NCBI GenBank assembly: GCA_028291515.1
Contig: JAQGHU010000042.1
Coordinates: 22,030 to 86,029 of the forward strand
DNA from: Schlesneria sp.
GTDB taxonomy: Bacteria; Planctomycetota; Planctomycetia; Planctomycetales; Planctomycetaceae
Direction: 5' to 3'
Length of the DNA: 64,000 nucleotides
Shown piece by piece: positions 46,562-54,663 of the stretch. The position numbers and the translations under genes are program-made. The notes beneath the pieces are model-generated. The model did no database searches and was not told the origin of the DNA. It worked only from the letters and a program-made list of their open reading frames with translations. Each line of letters opens with the position of its first letter. Within the stretch, counting starts at the first letter, position 1.

Positions 46562-47511
46562 TCAGACTTGGTCACGATTCAGATCGAGAAGCTTGGCTAT
46601 CGCCCCGGTCGTCGTCACCGAGATTATACCCTGTTCGGTCCACGTCTTGGCGGTTTCGGAGCTCAGCATCACAACCTGGTTCTCGAGATCGACGTCTCCT
46701 GGAGCAACACTGAACGCCGCCCCCGCTTTCGTAGAGGAACAGGATCGGGGAGAAACAGAAATCTTTGCGGAGATCGCCGGCCACTGCGTCATCGAACCGG
46801 GAAACTCGTCCTCGCAGCGTTCCAGTAGCTTCTGCACCTGTTCAGGACGCCCGGAGATTGGCGACTTCCAGTGGATCCGGAATTTTGGCCGAGATACGCC
46901 GTATTGTCCTTGAGCTCCAATCGCAGCTCGGGATACCGCTGGGCGTAACCGACAATTGTCGTCGGATCGGCCAGCTCTTCTTCCTCCTCGCCCTGTGATT
47001 CCACCGAGGGAGGCAACTTAACCGGCTCGAAGTCGGTTACGAGGTCGAGTCGATCGAGGAGGTTGAATTCCTCGCGGGCGCAGTCGCGGAGGGTCAGGAA
47101 CGGCTTCGGAGAACCCGGAATCCCGGCGGATTCGACGAACTTGCTCAGTCGGGCGTCGAGAGTCGTCGCACTCCAGGGCCAGGGGAATAGCTGGGCTCGG
47201 TGGCTTAGGCCGGCGATGACATGCGAATGCAATTCATAGCTGATTAAGCCGACGGTGAGGTTCCTGCCACGATAATCCGCCATCCGGACGGCGAGCAGGG
47301 CTTTCGGGGAGAGCGCCATGTCAGCAGCAGTGCCGGCCACCAGGCATTGGCGGGAAGGCCGCTGATCTCGCCGTTCGGCCTGGCGAGCCATGGACAGCAG
47401 GCGATTGAGTTGGTCGACGGTCCAGTGAAATGGAGCGAGGGCGGAGTAAGTGGTCCCGATTCCTTGGGATTGAGGCTTCCTTGCGTGGTGTGGCACACGC
47501 GGGGAAGGCAT
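46562..47511 (-). pseudogene. frameshifted, degenerate tyrosine-recombinase-like gene
   Basis: Two overlapping frames make one protein. The upstream part (47511 to about 46890) reads FHWTVDQLNRLLSMARQAER, ALLAVRMADYRGRNLTVGL and SHRAQLFPWPWSATTLDARL plus SKFVESAGIP, the outline of a planctomycete integrase catalytic domain, but catalytic residues are replaced or missing. After LKDNTAYLGQ near 46890 the frame shifts and continues as KFRIHWKSPISGRPEQVQ..LLERCEDEFPGSMTQWPAIS to a stop at 46562. I would call it an integrase relative that has decayed or been repurposed; the recombinase assignment is tentative. Confidence 0.5.
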
Positions 47512-47658
47512 TAGGCACTGCCTTTCATCCAATCAAAAAGGACGCCCCGCCGCGGAATTGCTCTGTTTGCCACAACCGAGCGATCCGAGACGGGGCGAAT
47601 TTGATACTTCATTTCGATTTTCGGTTGTGGCAACTACAACTCTACTCCCGAATCACTG

Positions 47659-47736
47659 GATTTGCACTCAAATCCGATGTAGTTGTCCATGTGTGTTCCA
47701 ACATGCCATTTGTCATCGATTTGCATTCAAATTCGA
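47659..47736. promoter_or_regulatory. twin operator-like repeats GATTTGCAYTCAAATYCGA
   Basis: Two 19-bp copies, 47659-47677 and 47718-47736, differ at only two positions and are 59 bp apart. Each contains a small dyad, ATTTG-CAYT-CAAAT. The second copy ends 8 bp before the ATG of the 115-aa gene, suggesting a repressor site controlling that gene and possibly the cassette behind it. Confidence 0.45.
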
Positions 47737-47744
47737 ATACACAA

Positions 47745-48092
47745 ATGGCACGCGAAGAAACAAAATCAGATCAACTGCGACAACTCGCCGCTGAGTTGGG
47801 CGAACTTCAATCCGCTATCATCCGGATCGCGGATGAAATGGATCGCAACGGAGTTCCGCACGTCCGATTGCATCTTGGCACGTTCAAGAATGTGTTTCTG
47901 CCAAATGCACATCATTGGGTCTCAGTTGCTCAACTTAACTCAATCGACGATTCGCGTGCATATCTAAAGGGAATTGAAACCACGTCGGCCATCCAGAAAC
48001 GCTATGACGAGAAGCGAAAGCTGAAGAACGCGAAGCCGGAAGCCAAACCAGCTAAAAAAGCGAAGCGAATCAATTCCAAAAAAGCGATGTGA
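47745..48092 (+). CDS. small basic coiled-coil protein upstream of ABC-3C cassette
   Basis: 115 aa from ATG at 47745; the frame is open back to 47430 but antisense to the degenerate integrase-like gene, so the short form is preferred. It has an N-terminal helix (SDQLRQLAAELGELQSAIIR plus IADEMDRNG), a small globular part with VPHVRLHLGTFKNVFLPNAH, and a Lys-rich tail (RYDEKRKLKNAKPEAKPAKK). No clear Shine-Dalgarno. Function unknown; the basic tail suggests contact with nucleic acid. It precedes the ABC-3C genes by 175 bp on the same strand and is preceded by twin operator-like repeats. Confidence 0.55.
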   Translation: MAREETKSDQLRQLAAELGELQSAIIRIADEMDRNGVPHVRLHLGTFKNVFLPNAHHWVSVAQLNSIDDSRAYLKGIETTSAIQKRYDEKRKLKNAKPEAKPAKKAKRINSKKAM

Positions 48093-48267
48093 AATAGAAA
48101 CGTCTGAATAGCTCTGACGATCGCTATTTATGCGATCAAATCCATCTGATGTCTGGAGAAATCATGAATGCACGGACGACGGGATCCGGTGACTTCTACG
48201 GACCGAATGAGTAGCGTGTTCCATCATCATTGTTTTATTCGTGTTCGCCACAGTAGGGGGCCAAACT

Positions 48268-49245
48268 GTGACAACCAGAGAAGAACGCTCATTTGCAAGA
48301 CGGTTGTTCATGTGTCAGGCGATTATCGCTAATGGAACCGCCTTTCAGGAGTTATTCTGGGATGTCATGAAATCAACTTATCGTGCTGCCTTTTCCGTCG
48401 TAGCACCGCAAGGAAGTCTCGGAGACGGCGGTAATGACGGTTACCACACCGCGGAAATGCATTATTACCAGGTATTTTCCCCGATTGATCCGATTGGCAA
48501 AATCGGCAAGGCGGCAGCAAAGCTGAAAGCGGATTTTGCGAAGGTCTTGAGGCAATGGGGAGGCACTGGCCCAGGACTTAAAAAGTTCTCTTACGTTTTC
48601 AATGACAAGTATACCGGTCTACCGAAGCAGATCGAACAGGAGCTTAATGCGCTACGCGCCAATCATCCGAGCATTGAATTCGCTCAGTATTGCTGTAGAG
48701 ATCTCGAGACGGATTTCATGAAGCTTGATTTGACGGAGTGGGATCGAATACTTGGTCATGCTGTTCCTGATCCAGATCGAATCACAAAACTTGATTTTGG
48801 AGCTTTGACCGATGTCATACGACATATAATGGGTGCCGATGTGGCCGACACGGAATCACGGTTGCAACTCCCCCCGGAACTGGGTGAAAAGATATCGCTC
48901 AATGGTTTGTCACAAGTCAATGCGATTCGAATTGAAAGCGGTGCTTTGCTGACTGGACGCATCGAGCAATTCATTCGGATCAATTCGATCTTTGCGCTGG
49001 ACGAACTTCGAGATCATGTCGTGGGGGTATATGAGGCCGCGAAGACTGCGGTAGCGGCAACTCCGTCGACTGCGGGATCGAATGTTGCCGACTCTGTGTT
49101 TACGGTTTTTCGACGGCAACTGGCACCAAAAATTGCGTCTGGAGCAACTATGTTCGCGGTAGACGCCGTGATCGGCTTTTTTTTTGAGGCCTGTGACATA
49201 TTCGACCCGAAGGCTAAGAAAGGGGATCCAGGTGCTTCTCCCTGA
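48268..49245 (+). CDS. ABC-3C system effector-type component
   Basis: 325 aa, first gene of a three-gene cassette. The GTG at 48268 has AGGGGG 7 nt upstream; an earlier GTG at 48241 lacks one. The N-terminal part (ERSFARRLFMCQAI, FQELFWDVMKS, GSLGDGGNDGYH near 51-62, MHYYQVFSPIDPIGKIGK) has the D..G-x-DG...YYQV pattern seen in ABC-three-component effectors and somewhat like a nuclease-type fold, though a catalytic Lys is not obvious. The C-terminal half (residues 180-325; ADTESRLQLPPELGEKISLN, RIEQFIRINSIFALDELRDH) fits an ABC-3C C-terminal partner domain. It overlaps the middle-component gene by 14 bp. Role as effector is inferred. Confidence 0.65.
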   Translation: MTTREERSFARRLFMCQAIIANGTAFQELFWDVMKSTYRAAFSVVAPQGSLGDGGNDGYHTAEMHYYQVFSPIDPIGKIGKAAAKLKADFAKVLRQWGGTGPGLKKFSYVFNDKYTGLPKQIEQELNALRANHPSIEFAQYCCRDLETDFMKLDLTEWDRILGHAVPDPDRITKLDFGALTDVIRHIMGADVADTESRLQLPPELGEKISLNGLSQVNAIRIESGALLTGRIEQFIRINSIFALDELRDHVVGVYEAAKTAVAATPSTAGSNVADSVFTVFRRQLAPKIASGATMFAVDAVIGFFFEACDIFDPKAKKGDPGASP

Positions 49246-49477
49246 CAAACACCTTCGGTTGTCGGAATCAATCCTTGGCTTCTCTGGATTGGTGTTGGAC
49301 CATATTGGAAAGCCCATCACGTTCGATGGCCTGTGGAAATCTGTGTCACACGAAATGGAAACCAGCGAGTGGCCAACTAAGCACGGGATAGAGAATTTCA
49401 TGTTGGCTCTTTGTTTCTTGTCAACAATTGGTGCAGTGGACGTATCTCAAAGCGGTGAACTTTTCCGATGCGGCTGA
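49232..49477 (+). CDS. ABC-3C system middle component (MC6-like)
   Basis: 81 aa. It begins MLLPDKHLRLSESILGFSGL and continues LDHIGKPITFDGLWKSV, IENFMLALCFLSTIGAVDV, the compact winged-helix-like pattern of ABC-3C middle component 6. The GTG at 49232 is chosen because AGGGG lies 6 nt upstream and homologues begin exactly at LLPDKH; a longer frame to 49184 overlaps the effector more. It overlaps the effector's end by 14 bp and the ATPase start by 10 bp, so all three genes are coupled. Middle components are thought to link the ATPase to the effector. Confidence 0.75.
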   Translation: MLLPDKHLRLSESILGFSGLVLDHIGKPITFDGLWKSVSHEMETSEWPTKHGIENFMLALCFLSTIGAVDVSQSGELFRCG

Positions 49478-51210
49478 TACAACTTTCCTCGTCGAAGCCA
49501 TCATTCAAGACGGTGCCATTCAATCGCACCGGTTTGTCTCTCGTCGTCGGTAAGCATACGCCAAAACAGTCGAAGAACATCCAGTCGACATACAACGGTG
49601 TCGGCAAGTCTCTCCTCATCGCACTACTTCACTTCTGCCTGGGAGCAAGCAAGAACAAGCAATTCGAAACCCACTTGAAAGGGTGGGACTTCACACTTGT
49701 TTTTGAGCACAACGACATCGAGCATCGGATCACACGAACGGTTGGTGAGGACAAGTTAGTTTTCGATGGGACCGAATTGCGGCTCGCAACGTACAAGACG
49801 GCATTGGACCAATTGGGCATTTTTGAGCTGCCCGCGGATGTCAGCACACTCTCGTTTCGCTCCTTGGTCAGCTTTTTCCTTCGCCCAACCAAAGGATCGT
49901 ACGTCTCTCCCGAGGCCGCGATTCCACAATGGACCCCGTACTACAAAGTACTTTATCAGAGCTTCCTCCTTGGATTGGACTACTACCGCGTCATCCAAAA
50001 GCACGACGCAAAGAAGAAGCTCGACGAACAACTGACGCTTGCGAAGAAATACAAAGAAGACACCGAACTACGGGAGTTCTATTTAGGAGAAAAAAATGCC
50101 GAGATGGAAGTCGCATCATTGAAGGAGCGAATTGCCAAACTGGAATCCGACTTGTCTAACTTCACTGTGGCAAAGGATTACAGTGACAGAGAAGTGCTCG
50201 CCAATGACTTGCGATCATCGATCGCTGATTCTTTGAATGAAGAAGCCGTGCTGCAGGCGAGGATCGCCGACGTTGAATTGTCGATGACGCTCAATCCAGA
50301 CGTGACTCCTGATCGAGTCAAACGGCTCTATCGCGAGGCAGAGATTGCCTTACCCAATCTCATCAAGAAGCGTCTCGACGAGGTGGATGCATTTCATACC
50401 CGGCTTCGCGACAATCGATTGCGCCGCTTGCAAATTGAGACGGATAAATTCAACAGCGAACTGACCCGTCTCCAAGGGAATCGTGCCGCGCTCGAGAGGG
50501 ATCTAGACAACATCCTGCAATATTTGAAAGCACATCGCGCGTTAGATGAGTACACAGAGAACAATCGTTTCCTTGCATCATTGACGGCCCGATTGAGGAA
50601 GATCGAGGACTACCTGACGCTCCTCGACAAATATACGAACGAAGCACAGCGAATTCGGGTCGATATGTCATCTGCCACCGTGCAAACCACTGAAGAACTT
50701 AAAGCGATGAAACCTCATCTCGAGCTTCTCATGGAGACGTTTCGCGGATATGCAAAAGAATTCTATGGTGATAAACCAGCGGGACTGGTCGTGCGAAACA
50801 ATGACAGCGATGACAACCAGATTCGCTATGACATTGATGCTCGAATAGAACATGATGCAGCAGATGGCATCAACAACGTTCGGATCTTCTGCTTCGACCT
50901 CTTATTGCTGATACTTCATCAACGGCACGATGTGAATTTCCTGTTCCACGATAGTCGTCTGTTCGCCGAAATGGATTGGCATCAACGTCTGACGTTGTTT
51001 CGGTTGGCGGACGAATTGGCTCAGAAGTACGGCCTGCAATACATCGCAACGATAAACGAAGATCAGATTGAACCGGTTCGGACTGCTGCGGGGAAACAAT
51101 TCGACAGACTCTTCAATGACTCTCGAATCCTTGAGCTTACCGACGAACCGGGCGGCCAAGGTAAACTTCTGGGGGTTCAAATTGAGATGAAATATGGCGA
51201 GGAACCGTAA
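49468..51210 (+). CDS. DUF2326-type SMC-like ATPase of ABC-3C system
   Basis: 580 aa. The N-terminal half-ATPase has Walker A in STYNGVGKSLLIALLHFCLG (near residue 42), followed by HFCLGASKNKQFETHLKGWD; a central coiled coil (about 190-440) is rich in Glu/Lys/Leu heptads; the C-terminal half contains DLLLLILHQRHDVNFLFHDS (Walker B/D-loop region near 475-495) and GLQYIATINEDQIE. DUF2326 proteins are small SMC/Rad50-like ABC ATPases that serve as motor or sensor in ABC-three-component conflict systems. The start overlaps the MC stop. It is followed 69 bp later, same strand, by the ATPase-methyltransferase fusion. Confidence 0.8.
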   Translation: MRLIQLSSSKPSFKTVPFNRTGLSLVVGKHTPKQSKNIQSTYNGVGKSLLIALLHFCLGASKNKQFETHLKGWDFTLVFEHNDIEHRITRTVGEDKLVFDGTELRLATYKTALDQLGIFELPADVSTLSFRSLVSFFLRPTKGSYVSPEAAIPQWTPYYKVLYQSFLLGLDYYRVIQKHDAKKKLDEQLTLAKKYKEDTELREFYLGEKNAEMEVASLKERIAKLESDLSNFTVAKDYSDREVLANDLRSSIADSLNEEAVLQARIADVELSMTLNPDVTPDRVKRLYREAEIALPNLIKKRLDEVDAFHTRLRDNRLRRLQIETDKFNSELTRLQGNRAALERDLDNILQYLKAHRALDEYTENNRFLASLTARLRKIEDYLTLLDKYTNEAQRIRVDMSSATVQTTEELKAMKPHLELLMETFRGYAKEFYGDKPAGLVVRNNDSDDNQIRYDIDARIEHDAADGINNVRIFCFDLLLLILHQRHDVNFLFHDSRLFAEMDWHQRLTLFRLADELAQKYGLQYIATINEDQIEPVRTAAGKQFDRLFNDSRILELTDEPGGQGKLLGVQIEMKYGEEP

Positions 51211-51279
51211 GGGGAACGGCCTCACGTACTGCATCACGCCGAAGTCAATCGGATCATTCGCCAAGAACTGAAATCGAAA

Positions 51280-53100
51280 ATGAAAATTGAATCAGTTGAC
51301 CATCGGATGTTGGATTTTGAGGACGGGCTTCCTCCCATTCTACTCCCTAATCTTCAGCGAATTGTTATCCTCGCGGGCCCGAACGGGGCAGGCAAGTCTC
51401 GAATTATTCGTAGGATAGATCAGTGTGGAAAGGACTCGCAAAATGTAATGGGAAGGGCCGACGGAATGATGGCATGGATGATGGATCATCAGCTGGAAGG
51501 AACTATCCGAAAGGTTTCTCAACTCAATAATGAATTCGACACTCAGTCGGCCCCGCGCATTGGCGTGAAGTTTGTTCCTCCATTGAGTAACGACAGTATG
51601 GGCAAACTGGTAAGTTTGAAATTCACTGATGACCCTCTACCACTTTTGCACCATCTCTCTCTGGCTGAGATCGAACATGCGAGCAACCTCGGCGGGGCAG
51701 GCGGGACCAGCGTCACAAAGCTCGCTTTGCAATACATCTACTCTGTTCAAACTCAATGGCTGGCTGTGACGCATCAGGGATCCGGATCGACTGCTGAAGT
51801 CAAAGAAGCGGCTGAAACAAAATACAGTACGTTGCAGAGCATATTCCGACAGCTACTGAGAACTGAACTCGATCATAATTCGTCGGGACATCCGACTCTG
51901 TTTGGTCAATGCATCTCAACCGCAAACCTTTCTGAGGGCCAAATCGCCCTCCTTCAATGGGCGGTTGCAATTCATGTGCATAGGACAACCCCTGGCGAAG
52001 CCATAATTACAATTGACCAGCCAGAGAATCATCTGCATCCCGATGCGTTGATTGAGGCAATCACTCGCCTGGTGGAGGTGAATAATGGCGGACAACTCTG
52101 GATCGCTACGCATTCAGTCCCATTGCTCGCAGCTCTCTTCAATCGATATGAAGACGACATCTCGCTGTTTTGCGTGGAAAATGGGTCACCGAAGTACGCA
52201 GGTCGAGAGCCAGAACGCGTTCTGTTGTCCCTCATGGGAGGTGAGGACAATATTGGCGCTCTTCGTATGTTTATTGATGTGCCCGAGATGTTGGCCGCGA
52301 ATCGCTTCGGCGCAGAATGTCTCTTGCTCCCTGGAGTCATCGAAACGGCCAGCGGAGCCGATCCTCAGGTCAGATTAGCACATTCGGCAATCGGTGAATC
52401 TGACCGGCGTCCTATGAAGGTTCTCGACTTTGGGGCCGGCCAAGGACGAATGCTGACGGGATTAACCGAACTTTTGGGAAGTACCATTAGAGAGAAGATC
52501 GATTATGTCGCTTGGGACGTGTTAGAAGGTCCGACACAGCATTGCAAGCTCGCGATCGAACTGGCATTCGGCGAGATTGGTACCCGTTGGAATAACGATC
52601 GGAATACCTTGTTTGAATACCACGAGTCGCAGTCATTCGATGCTGCGATCATGTGCAATGTGCTTCATGAGATCGATCCCACCAATTGGCTGACACTATT
52701 CTCTCCCAACGGAGTTTTGTGTCGCGCAATAAGGCCTGAAGGAAAACTCGTGATCATAGAGGATTATCTGATGCCAAAGGGAGAATATGCCCACCCTTTC
52801 GGATTCACATTACTCGATACAGAAGCCCTCAAAGTGCTATTTGATTCTGGAAGCGAGATCACAGTTCATAACTCCGAGGGCCGCTACGCTGGTCGCATCA
52901 AGGCACACGTGATCCCTGCTAAAGTACTGAAGAACATCTCGGCCCAATCGCGGCATGCTGCGCTAGAATTGGCAGCTCAAAATGCCGAGGATCAGATCAA
53001 GAACCTGCGAGCGAATGGAAGTGGCTTCAAAGCGGGACTAGCTCACGCCTTCTGGGTTCAGCAGTTCGCCAACCTTACGATCGCTCTCAAAAACCTCTAA
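51280..53100 (+). CDS. fusion of AAA/ABC-type ATPase with SAM-dependent methyltransferase
   Basis: 606 aa. Residues 1-345 are an AAA_21/OLD-like ATPase: Walker A ILAGPNGAGKSRIIRRI (near 34), signature-like LSEGQIALLQW (near 217), Walker B AIITIDQPENHLHPDALIEA (near 242) and switch His in LWIATHSVPLLAALF (near 277). Residues about 375-540 are a class I methyltransferase: MKVLDFGAGQGRMLTGL (motif I, near 379), DYVAWDVLEGP (acidic ribose-binding Asp), FDAAIMCNVLHEIDPTNW and GKLVIIEDYLMPKGEYAHPF. A helical tail closes the chain. The TOPRIM nuclease of OLD proteins is absent; the methyltransferase stands in its place. The ribosome site is weak (AATCGAAA), so coupling to the ABC-3C cassette is plausible. 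Function unknown. Confidence 0.85.
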   Translation: MKIESVDHRMLDFEDGLPPILLPNLQRIVILAGPNGAGKSRIIRRIDQCGKDSQNVMGRADGMMAWMMDHQLEGTIRKVSQLNNEFDTQSAPRIGVKFVPPLSNDSMGKLVSLKFTDDPLPLLHHLSLAEIEHASNLGGAGGTSVTKLALQYIYSVQTQWLAVTHQGSGSTAEVKEAAETKYSTLQSIFRQLLRTELDHNSSGHPTLFGQCISTANLSEGQIALLQWAVAIHVHRTTPGEAIITIDQPENHLHPDALIEAITRLVEVNNGGQLWIATHSVPLLAALFNRYEDDISLFCVENGSPKYAGREPERVLLSLMGGEDNIGALRMFIDVPEMLAANRFGAECLLLPGVIETASGADPQVRLAHSAIGESDRRPMKVLDFGAGQGRMLTGLTELLGSTIREKIDYVAWDVLEGPTQHCKLAIELAFGEIGTRWNNDRNTLFEYHESQSFDAAIMCNVLHEIDPTNWLTLFSPNGVLCRAIRPEGKLVIIEDYLMPKGEYAHPFGFTLLDTEALKVLFDSGSEITVHNSEGRYAGRIKAHVIPAKVLKNISAQSRHAALELAAQNAEDQIKNLRANGSGFKAGLAHAFWVQQFANLTIALKNL

Positions 53101-53107
53101 GTTGATA

Positions 53108-53335
53108 CTGCTTCTTCACGATGTCATTCCCAGTCTTGGCGGCAGGCGTGGCCCTCGTTAGACGCGTCACACCGAGCTCTTGGCGTCTCAACTCGACGAT
53201 CCGTTTCCAGCGACTGGTCAACTCGACGACGCCACGAATGCTGCGCGAGCGAATGATGCAATTTTCCTCTGCCGTCCAAGGCGCGTGACTGCCGACGACA
53301 GCAATCCAATTCGGGCACGCCGTACACCCATTCCT
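53108..53335 (-). pseudogene. degenerate copy of the SANT-like C-terminus of the HTH gene at 54.7-55.4 kb
   Basis: Reads HAPWTAEENCIIRSRSIRGV, VELTSRWKRIVELRRQELGV and TRLTRATPAAK, about two-thirds identical to PWTAEEDLLVRMNSIRRVVE etc. in the gene at 54664-55359. The larger frame covering it (to 53416) overlaps the neighbouring gene and lacks a start with a ribosome site. Probably a truncated duplicate, both copies in the same orientation flanking the gene at 53334-53987. Confidence 0.6.
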
Positions 53336-53987
53336 ACTTGCCCAATCTTTCGTCGATGAGCATTTCGACGTGACCGTCTTCCCACTCTTGCTGTCCCATC
53401 CACCTTTGCCACTCATCTTCGAGCTTCTCGAAAAAGCGGTAGAGCTTCAGGGCCATTTCCTGCAGATGATCAAGGCTCACGACATCCGGAACCTTGGCTA
53501 GTGTGTGATTGTCGTGCTTATCGGCCGCATAGCGCATGTTCTGTCCCGTCTCGTCGATCGTGTGCATGTCGAGGATCAGTCGTTGGACGCTGTCGAGGGT
53601 TTCTGGATTGAGTGACGACCAGAGGGTTTGGATGACGGGCTTGGCCCCGTTCCATAGACGATGGAGGCTGTGTTCTTTCGTCAGTTCTGCCTCGGTGACG
53701 CTCGTAAGTTTCCATGCCCCACCGCATTGCAGATTCCACTTCAGGATCATTTCGATGTAGTGCCGGTAACAGTACATCGCAGGCATGAAGAGTTCGGGGT
53801 CCTTGTACCACTCATGCGTGTCTTGGAACCGCTGGATGATAGCGTCACCTGAGGCCTTAAATGCCTTCGCCACGACGAATCCGTACTTGTCCCCTTTAAG
53901 AAAGGCCAAGTCGGCATTCATGTCACCTGTGGGATTCAGCTTGAAAAGCGAATCGCCTTTTCGAGGTAGATAGTCGTCTTGATCCAC
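53334..53987 (-). CDS. hypothetical protein, possibly HEPN-like
   Basis: 217 aa, mostly helical. GTG start at 53987 with GAGGA 7 nt upstream. The segment MPAMYCYRHYIEMILKWNL resembles the first helix of HEPN-like proteins (often [Y/L]RHxIExxLK), followed by an Leu/His-containing spacer (TKEHSLHRLWNGAKPVIQTL), LILDMHTIDETGQNMRYAAD plus KH (an R-x5-H arrangement) and a C-terminal helix AADKHDN..LQEMALKLYRFFEKL. HEPN proteins are often RNases or toxins in conflict islands; the assignment is weak and catalytic residues are unproven. Confidence 0.6.
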   Translation of the reverse strand: MDQDDYLPRKGDSLFKLNPTGDMNADLAFLKGDKYGFVVAKAFKASGDAIIQRFQDTHEWYKDPELFMPAMYCYRHYIEMILKWNLQCGGAWKLTSVTEAELTKEHSLHRLWNGAKPVIQTLWSSLNPETLDSVQRLILDMHTIDETGQNMRYAADKHDNHTLAKVPDVVSLDHLQEMALKLYRFFEKLEDEWQRWMGQQEWEDGHVEMLIDERLGK

Positions 53988-54000
53988 GTTGAAATCCTCA

Positions 54001-54527
54001 GCAGTTTAGGACGCCCTGTTATGGCTGAGGTTCGCACACATCAGAATAACAAGAAGGCGGCAACATTTCGGATGCGGGACCTTGGAGATTCCCCACAGGA
54101 TTGAACGACCTTTCAACCACACGCTCTCGCGATCATTGTAGGGTGAAATCTTGCATCATTCACATCGGAAGATGCCGCGTAAGGAGATCGGCATTCGTGT
54201 TTCATCGATGAAATTAGGCCAGCAACTTTCCACTTTTCGCGTCAACAACAGAGGATTCTTAATCCTCTGTTGTTCTTTTCGCGCTGGCGATTCGGCCCAA
54301 ACCTCACAGATTGCCACGGGTGATTTCTTCAGAAATCACCTCTCATCGGCGTCGACAAGAGTGTGTTTCTCCAGCGCCAGAGGGTTCCGAATCCTCTGGC
54401 GAAGCCTCAGTTCCGCGATGACTCTGGAAGTCCCTCGCTTCCGTGGAATCGCAGCAGAAACTCCAGATGCCCGTCTCGGGTCGCTTCCTGAATGGGACGC
54501 AGTTGATTGATGTCGTAGAGTTCTCGC
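54001..54527. other. non-coding stretch with cluster of perfect palindromes
   Basis: About 530 bp without a supportable gene. Within 54200-54401 lie four perfect palindromes/hairpins listed separately. Overlapping frames on the plus strand are open only because of these repeats. Confidence 0.5.
54200..54401. repeat. array of four stem-loop sequences
   Basis: TTTCATCGATGAAA (54200-54213); AACAACAGAGGATT-CTT-AATCC..GTTGTT (arms 54244-54257 and 54261-54274, followed by CTTTT); GGTGATTTCT-TC-AGAAATCACC (arms 54319-54328 and 54331-54340); CGCCAGAGG-(9 nt)-CCTCTGGCG (54375-54383 and 54393-54401). All arms are exact. They may be terminators for the minus-strand genes to the right, or a structured RNA; no reverse transcriptase or other partner is recognisable. 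Confidence 0.65.
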
Positions 54528-54662
54528 TCACTTGCATCCAATAGCCCGGGCAATGGCGTGTGATGGCGATTCGCCTCCATAGCCGGTTTCCGGCTCATTC
54601 TTGAACCAAGTGGACCAGTGTCCATGCAGTTCTTCCACAACGATGGTGGCCCAAACAATCAT
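54528..54662 (-). CDS. 44-aa protein coupled to HTH gene
   Basis: Short ORF with an excellent ribosome site, GGGAGGAG 5 nt before the ATG at 54662, which follows the stop of the preceding gene by 1 nt. The product MIVWATIVVEELHGHWSTWF plus KNEPETGYGGESPSHAIARA is mostly a beta-rich piece with a GGESPxxAIxR turn that occurs in small planctomycete proteins of unknown role. Translational coupling with the HTH protein suggests joint function. Confidence 0.55.
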   Translation of the reverse strand: MIVWATIVVEELHGHWSTWFKNEPETGYGGESPSHAIARAIGCK

Positions 54663-54663
54663 C

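Noticed and set aside
47430..47744. N-terminal extension of the 115-aa protein back to 47430
   Set aside because: It crosses the operator-like repeats and runs antisense to the degenerate integrase-like gene, with no ribosome site.
54200..54401. CRISPR array interpretation of the palindrome cluster
   Set aside because: The hairpins have different sequences, irregular spacing and no cas genes nearby.
54200..54401. Retron ncRNA interpretation of the same cluster
   Set aside because: No reverse transcriptase with a YxDD motif is present in the window.
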